Assembly: GCA_963575745.1 (NCBI GenBank)
Contig: CAUYUJ010009458.1
Coordinates: forward strand, 1 to 64,000
Source: Prorocentrum cordatum
Taxonomy: Eukaryota > Sar > Dinophyceae > Prorocentrales > Prorocentraceae
Length of the DNA stretch: 64,000 bases
Direction: 5' to 3'
Shown here: positions 61,661 through 64,000 of the stretch, one piece after another
How positions within the stretch are numbered: the stretch's first letter is position 1
Layout of the letters: the number at the start of each line of letters is the position of its first letter
Notes under the pieces: generated by a model
Databases searched by the model: none
What the model was told of the DNA's origin: nothing
What the model saw: the letters and a program-made list of their open reading frames with translations, nothing else
Translations under genes and position numbers: made by a program

Positions 61661-61904
61661 AGAATGACTCAAACAGTGGCGAAGCGTCCTGGCTTTCTTA
61701 TGGGCCGACGACAGAGTGTTCTGAGAACCTCCTTGTGGTTCGCACGATATCTTCTTATAACATTTCTGGCCGAGACTCTCTTGTTTTAACACATCGGCTT
61801 TTTTATGTTCTAAGCACATTGTTCTCGTTCGTAGAGCATTGTTGGGTTCTAAGAACATGTCATGGTAGGCTTATAGAAATGCCGGGACAGTCGGTCCCTG
61901 CTCA
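61661..61904. other. No gene recognised
   Basis: Contains GTGTTCTGAGAACCTCCTTG, CATTGTTCTCGTTC and TTCTAAGAACATG, which loosely echo words at 210-345 (AATGTTCTAGGAACCGCTTT, GCTCTTGTTCCCAGAACA). No coding frame. Confidence 0.4.
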
Positions 61905-62075
61905 AATGACATAAACATAAAAATTCGGAGGTCCACACGGATTTCTCCGATTGGCGTTGGACCCACTCCCTGGCGCGCGGAGCGCGCCAGGGGCGGCGCT
62001 GGAGTTGCCGCCAGGGGATCCAGCGCGGATCCGAGAAATCCGCGCGGACCTCTGAGTTTTTATGTTTATGTCATT
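61905..62075. mobile_element. Free introner-like foldback element
   Basis: Near-perfect arms AATGACATAAACATAAAAAT, TCGGAGGTCC and CGGATTTCTCCG at the left; CGGATCCGAGAAATCCGCGC, GGACCTC, TTTTTATGTTTATGTCATT at the right. The centre, CTCCCTGGCGCGCGGAGCGC and GGGGCGGCGCTGGAGTTGCC, closely matches the element at 63798. It shares its arm sequence with intron 1 of the gene at 46169. Confidence 0.9.
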
Positions 62076-62815
62076 CTTAGTTTCCCTAGATGGAACCGGG
62101 CACGGAAAGAATCAGCACGATGCCCAGCTTCAGGTCCTGTTCGTTTTGGGCAGGACTCGCTGTCCGCGCCACCGCGGACGGTGTTCACTGAAGACAAGAA
62201 ATCCCCTGCCCAACAGCAGCCGTTGTCGGGTTTGGACAGCATGTGTTGTTGGCCACTGCCCCCTTTTTTTAGTACCCACTTCGGTTGTCCTAAGAGGCTT
62301 GGGTCAGTGCACACGGGGGTCAGCCAGAGCGTCCGATCTTGCAGGATCTGGCAAAGCCAGGGTCGCATGGACTTGGACTTGCCCGCAGGATCCTGCAGCC
62401 CGACTGACCTGGGTTTGGGTTTGCCTGGGTCATTAGATCCCCAACGCGGTCGGTCTCGCTTAACGGTCTGGGAGATTTCAGACTCGATTTCGCGGAAATT
62501 CGCGTGTGTACCAGCCAAGGATATATCCATATCCTTGTGATGGGCATCACCTCACCCCGATGCCGATCTCCAGCATCCCCTCAGTGTCGGAGGGCGCATC
62601 CCGAAGACTGTCGTCGCCTCAGGCTTGCCGATCTCAGGGACACGTAGGGATAGACTCGAGGCTGGTTAGGTGTGCCAGCGCTTTTAGACAGGCCCGTCCT
62701 GGTGTTTGACGGTCGAGTCTCCGTGGGATGCTTGCCGCGGGAGCTCGCAGGAGCCCAGCCCTCACAATCGCCTCTTGTCCGTTCCTTGGGACGTCTTTTG
62801 GGGGATGTTGGGTCG
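62076..62815. other. No gene recognised
   Basis: Unique-looking sequence with several short open frames and no recognisable domain. Confidence 0.35.
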
Positions 62816-62990
62816 GAGGTGGGCAGAACCCCCAACAGTGACACGTCGATTAGTGAATTGTCCGTTTTCGGTTCTCGAGAGGGCGCCGTGGCCGTTATTT
62901 TCCAGGCGTGCGCCCACCAGGTTTGGGCCTCAGGTCGTTTTCACTAAAACACGTTTTGCTAAAGAGGGGTCTGTCCATCCCCGATTGGGG
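62816..62990 (+). repeat. ~170-bp dispersed element, subfamily B
   Basis: GGAGGTGGGCAGAACCCCCA, ACAGTGACACGTCGATTAGT, GAGAGGGCGCCGTGGCCGTT and TTTTCACTAAAACACGTTTT; closest to the copy at 53539. Confidence 0.9.
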
Positions 62991-63124
62991 TTCTCCTGGC
63001 GATCTCTTGGGGGGGTCTTGGGGCCCACTGGGAGCCCTCTCGGGGGTCCCAGGCCATCGATCAGATGGGGAGGGTCCTCGAGCTGCCTTCCCTTCTGGGG
63101 CCATCAGCATCGCCTCATGGGCCG
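62991..63124. other. Spacer between two elements
   Basis: CTTGGGGGGGTCTTGGGGCCC-type words (shown here in part). CTTCCCTTCTGGGGCCATCA and GCATCGCCTCA occur at 63089 and again at 63299. Confidence 0.5.
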
Positions 63125-63300
63125 GAGGTGGATAGACCTCCTACCCTGACACGTCGATTAAGGACTTGGCCGTTTTCGGCGCGCGAGAGGGCGTCGCGGC
63201 CGTGATTTTTGCGGGTCTGGGTCCGTCGGTTTCGGTCCCAGGCCGTTTTCATTGAGGGGAGGTTTGCCAAGTGGAGGTTTGTCCACCGCCGAGAGTTGCC
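63125..63300 (+). repeat. ~170-bp dispersed element, subfamily A
   Basis: GGAGGTGGATAGACCTCCTA at the head, GAGAGGGCGTCGCGGCCGTG, GTCCCAGGCCGTTTTCATTG, and GTGGAGGTTTGTCCACCGCC at the tail. Confidence 0.9.
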
Positions 63301-63790
63301 TTCCCTTCTGGGGCCATCAGCATCGCCTCACGGGCGCCCTCTTGTGCCGCTTTTGGGCCGCTTGTGGGCGCTCCTGGGGCCATCTGGTGGGGTTCTTGGG
63401 CCCCTCTTGGACCAGTTTTGGGCCACCTCGAGGCTTCACGAGAGCATCGGAAGCAAACGGGCGAGGTGTCAAACAGGATTGAATGGTACGTTGGCATTTG
63501 AAGGGTGTTTGCCTCTTTGGGGGGTCCTGAGAGGGCTCCGAGAGCAGTTGGAACCGTCTGTTGAGGTATACCAGAAGAACCATGATCTGCTATCTTAAGC
63601 CAGTTTGGAACCCATGTTGGGCTGCATTGGGCCCTTTGGGGGACATCTTGGGCCGTCTTGGGCGCTCTGAACCCCTCGGCCCCCTCCGGTTAAGACCCAG
63701 TGGAGGAGATAGGGTGGCAAACCGCCCCGAAGGGAAGAAGGCTCTTGGAGGATGAAAGGAAGAACTCGCTAGTCCAGCTTAGCCTTCAGA
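63301..63790. other. No gene recognised
   Basis: GGGCC/CTTGGG-rich words such as TTTTGGGCCGCTTGTGGGCG and TCTTGGGCCGTCTTGGGCGC, similar in style to 14960-15290. No supported coding frame. Confidence 0.4.
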
Positions 63791-63797
63791 GGGATGT

Positions 63798-63931
63798 TTC
63801 GGAGGACCGAGCGGATTTGTCGGATCTGCGCTGACCCCCCTCCCTGGCGCCGGGAGCTCGCCAGGGGCGGCGCTGGAGGCGCCGCCAGGGGGGTCCAGCG
63901 CCGACGCGGGAAACCCGCGAGGACCTCCGAA
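63798..63931. mobile_element. Degenerate free introner-like foldback
   Basis: Arms TTCGGAGGACCGAGCGGATT and CGCGAGGACCTCCGAA. The central part, CTCCCTGGCGCCGGGAGCTC and GCCAGGGGCGGCGCTGGAGG, matches 61966-62010. The outer right end keeps GTTTATGTTCAAGCC; the outer left end has lost the matching CATAAAC. Confidence 0.82.
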
Positions 63932-64000
63932 AGTTTATGTTCAAGCCATGCTTTGCCCCCCGATGGATGCCAACGAAGTCAAATTCAAATGGATCCGTCA

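Overview
This window looks like nuclear DNA of a dinoflagellate, and a large-genome, GC-rich species such as Prorocentrum would fit (the genus is an inference). The strongest evidence is a relict dinoflagellate spliced-leader (DinoSL) sequence at 55018-55039, which matches the known 22-nt leader at all but two positions and lies 100 bp upstream of a CCCH zinc-finger ORF. Supporting evidence is: introns with GC/GA as well as GT donors; introns that carry terminal inverted repeats and short direct repeats at their edges (introner-like); genes sparse among repeats; and protein families with the character of the large uncharacterised dinoflagellate families. I see no rRNA, tRNA, CRISPR or bacterial operon structure.

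Layout. 1-4090 holds degenerate minisatellites and foldbacks with no recognised gene. 4092-6986 is a ~90-bp satellite interrupted by two long GT/GC microsatellites. 7646 to about 14870 holds a chain of short GC-rich coding exons separated by foldback introns and by triplet and CT microsatellites. 15-22 kb is mostly repetitive, with a broken alpha-tubulin fragment on the minus strand (18375-18650). 22080-28454 is the largest coding locus: two long ORFs that probably form one protein of about 1,950 residues, of an uncharacterised and possibly transposase-derived type. 29310-29792 is a small coiled-coil ORF.

29860-40030 is a 10-kb satellite domain. It is built from the 90-bp family (both orientations), two families containing GC-dinucleotide hairpins, and a 1.3-kb AT-rich island. 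41700-43715 is a single-exon protein resembling a C5-cytosine methyltransferase. 46169-50047 is a multi-exon gene with a Cys-rich domain, an AT-hook and a cupin-like C-terminal segment; its first intron is an introner-like foldback whose relatives lie free at 60.7, 61.9 and 63.8 kb. 50-64 kb is mostly repeats (segmental duplications, a five-copy ~170-bp element, a ~1-kb tandem repeat) plus the spliced-leader-bearing zinc-finger gene.

The genes do not form a pathway. The methyltransferase-like ORF, the transposase-like locus and the retroposed-looking zinc-finger gene are lone genes in a repeat-driven landscape. The window is most informative about how such a genome gains introns and satellites. 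Many long open frames here (for example those through the 90-bp repeats, whose period is a multiple of three, and through triplet or dinucleotide repeats) are artefacts and are not listed as genes.
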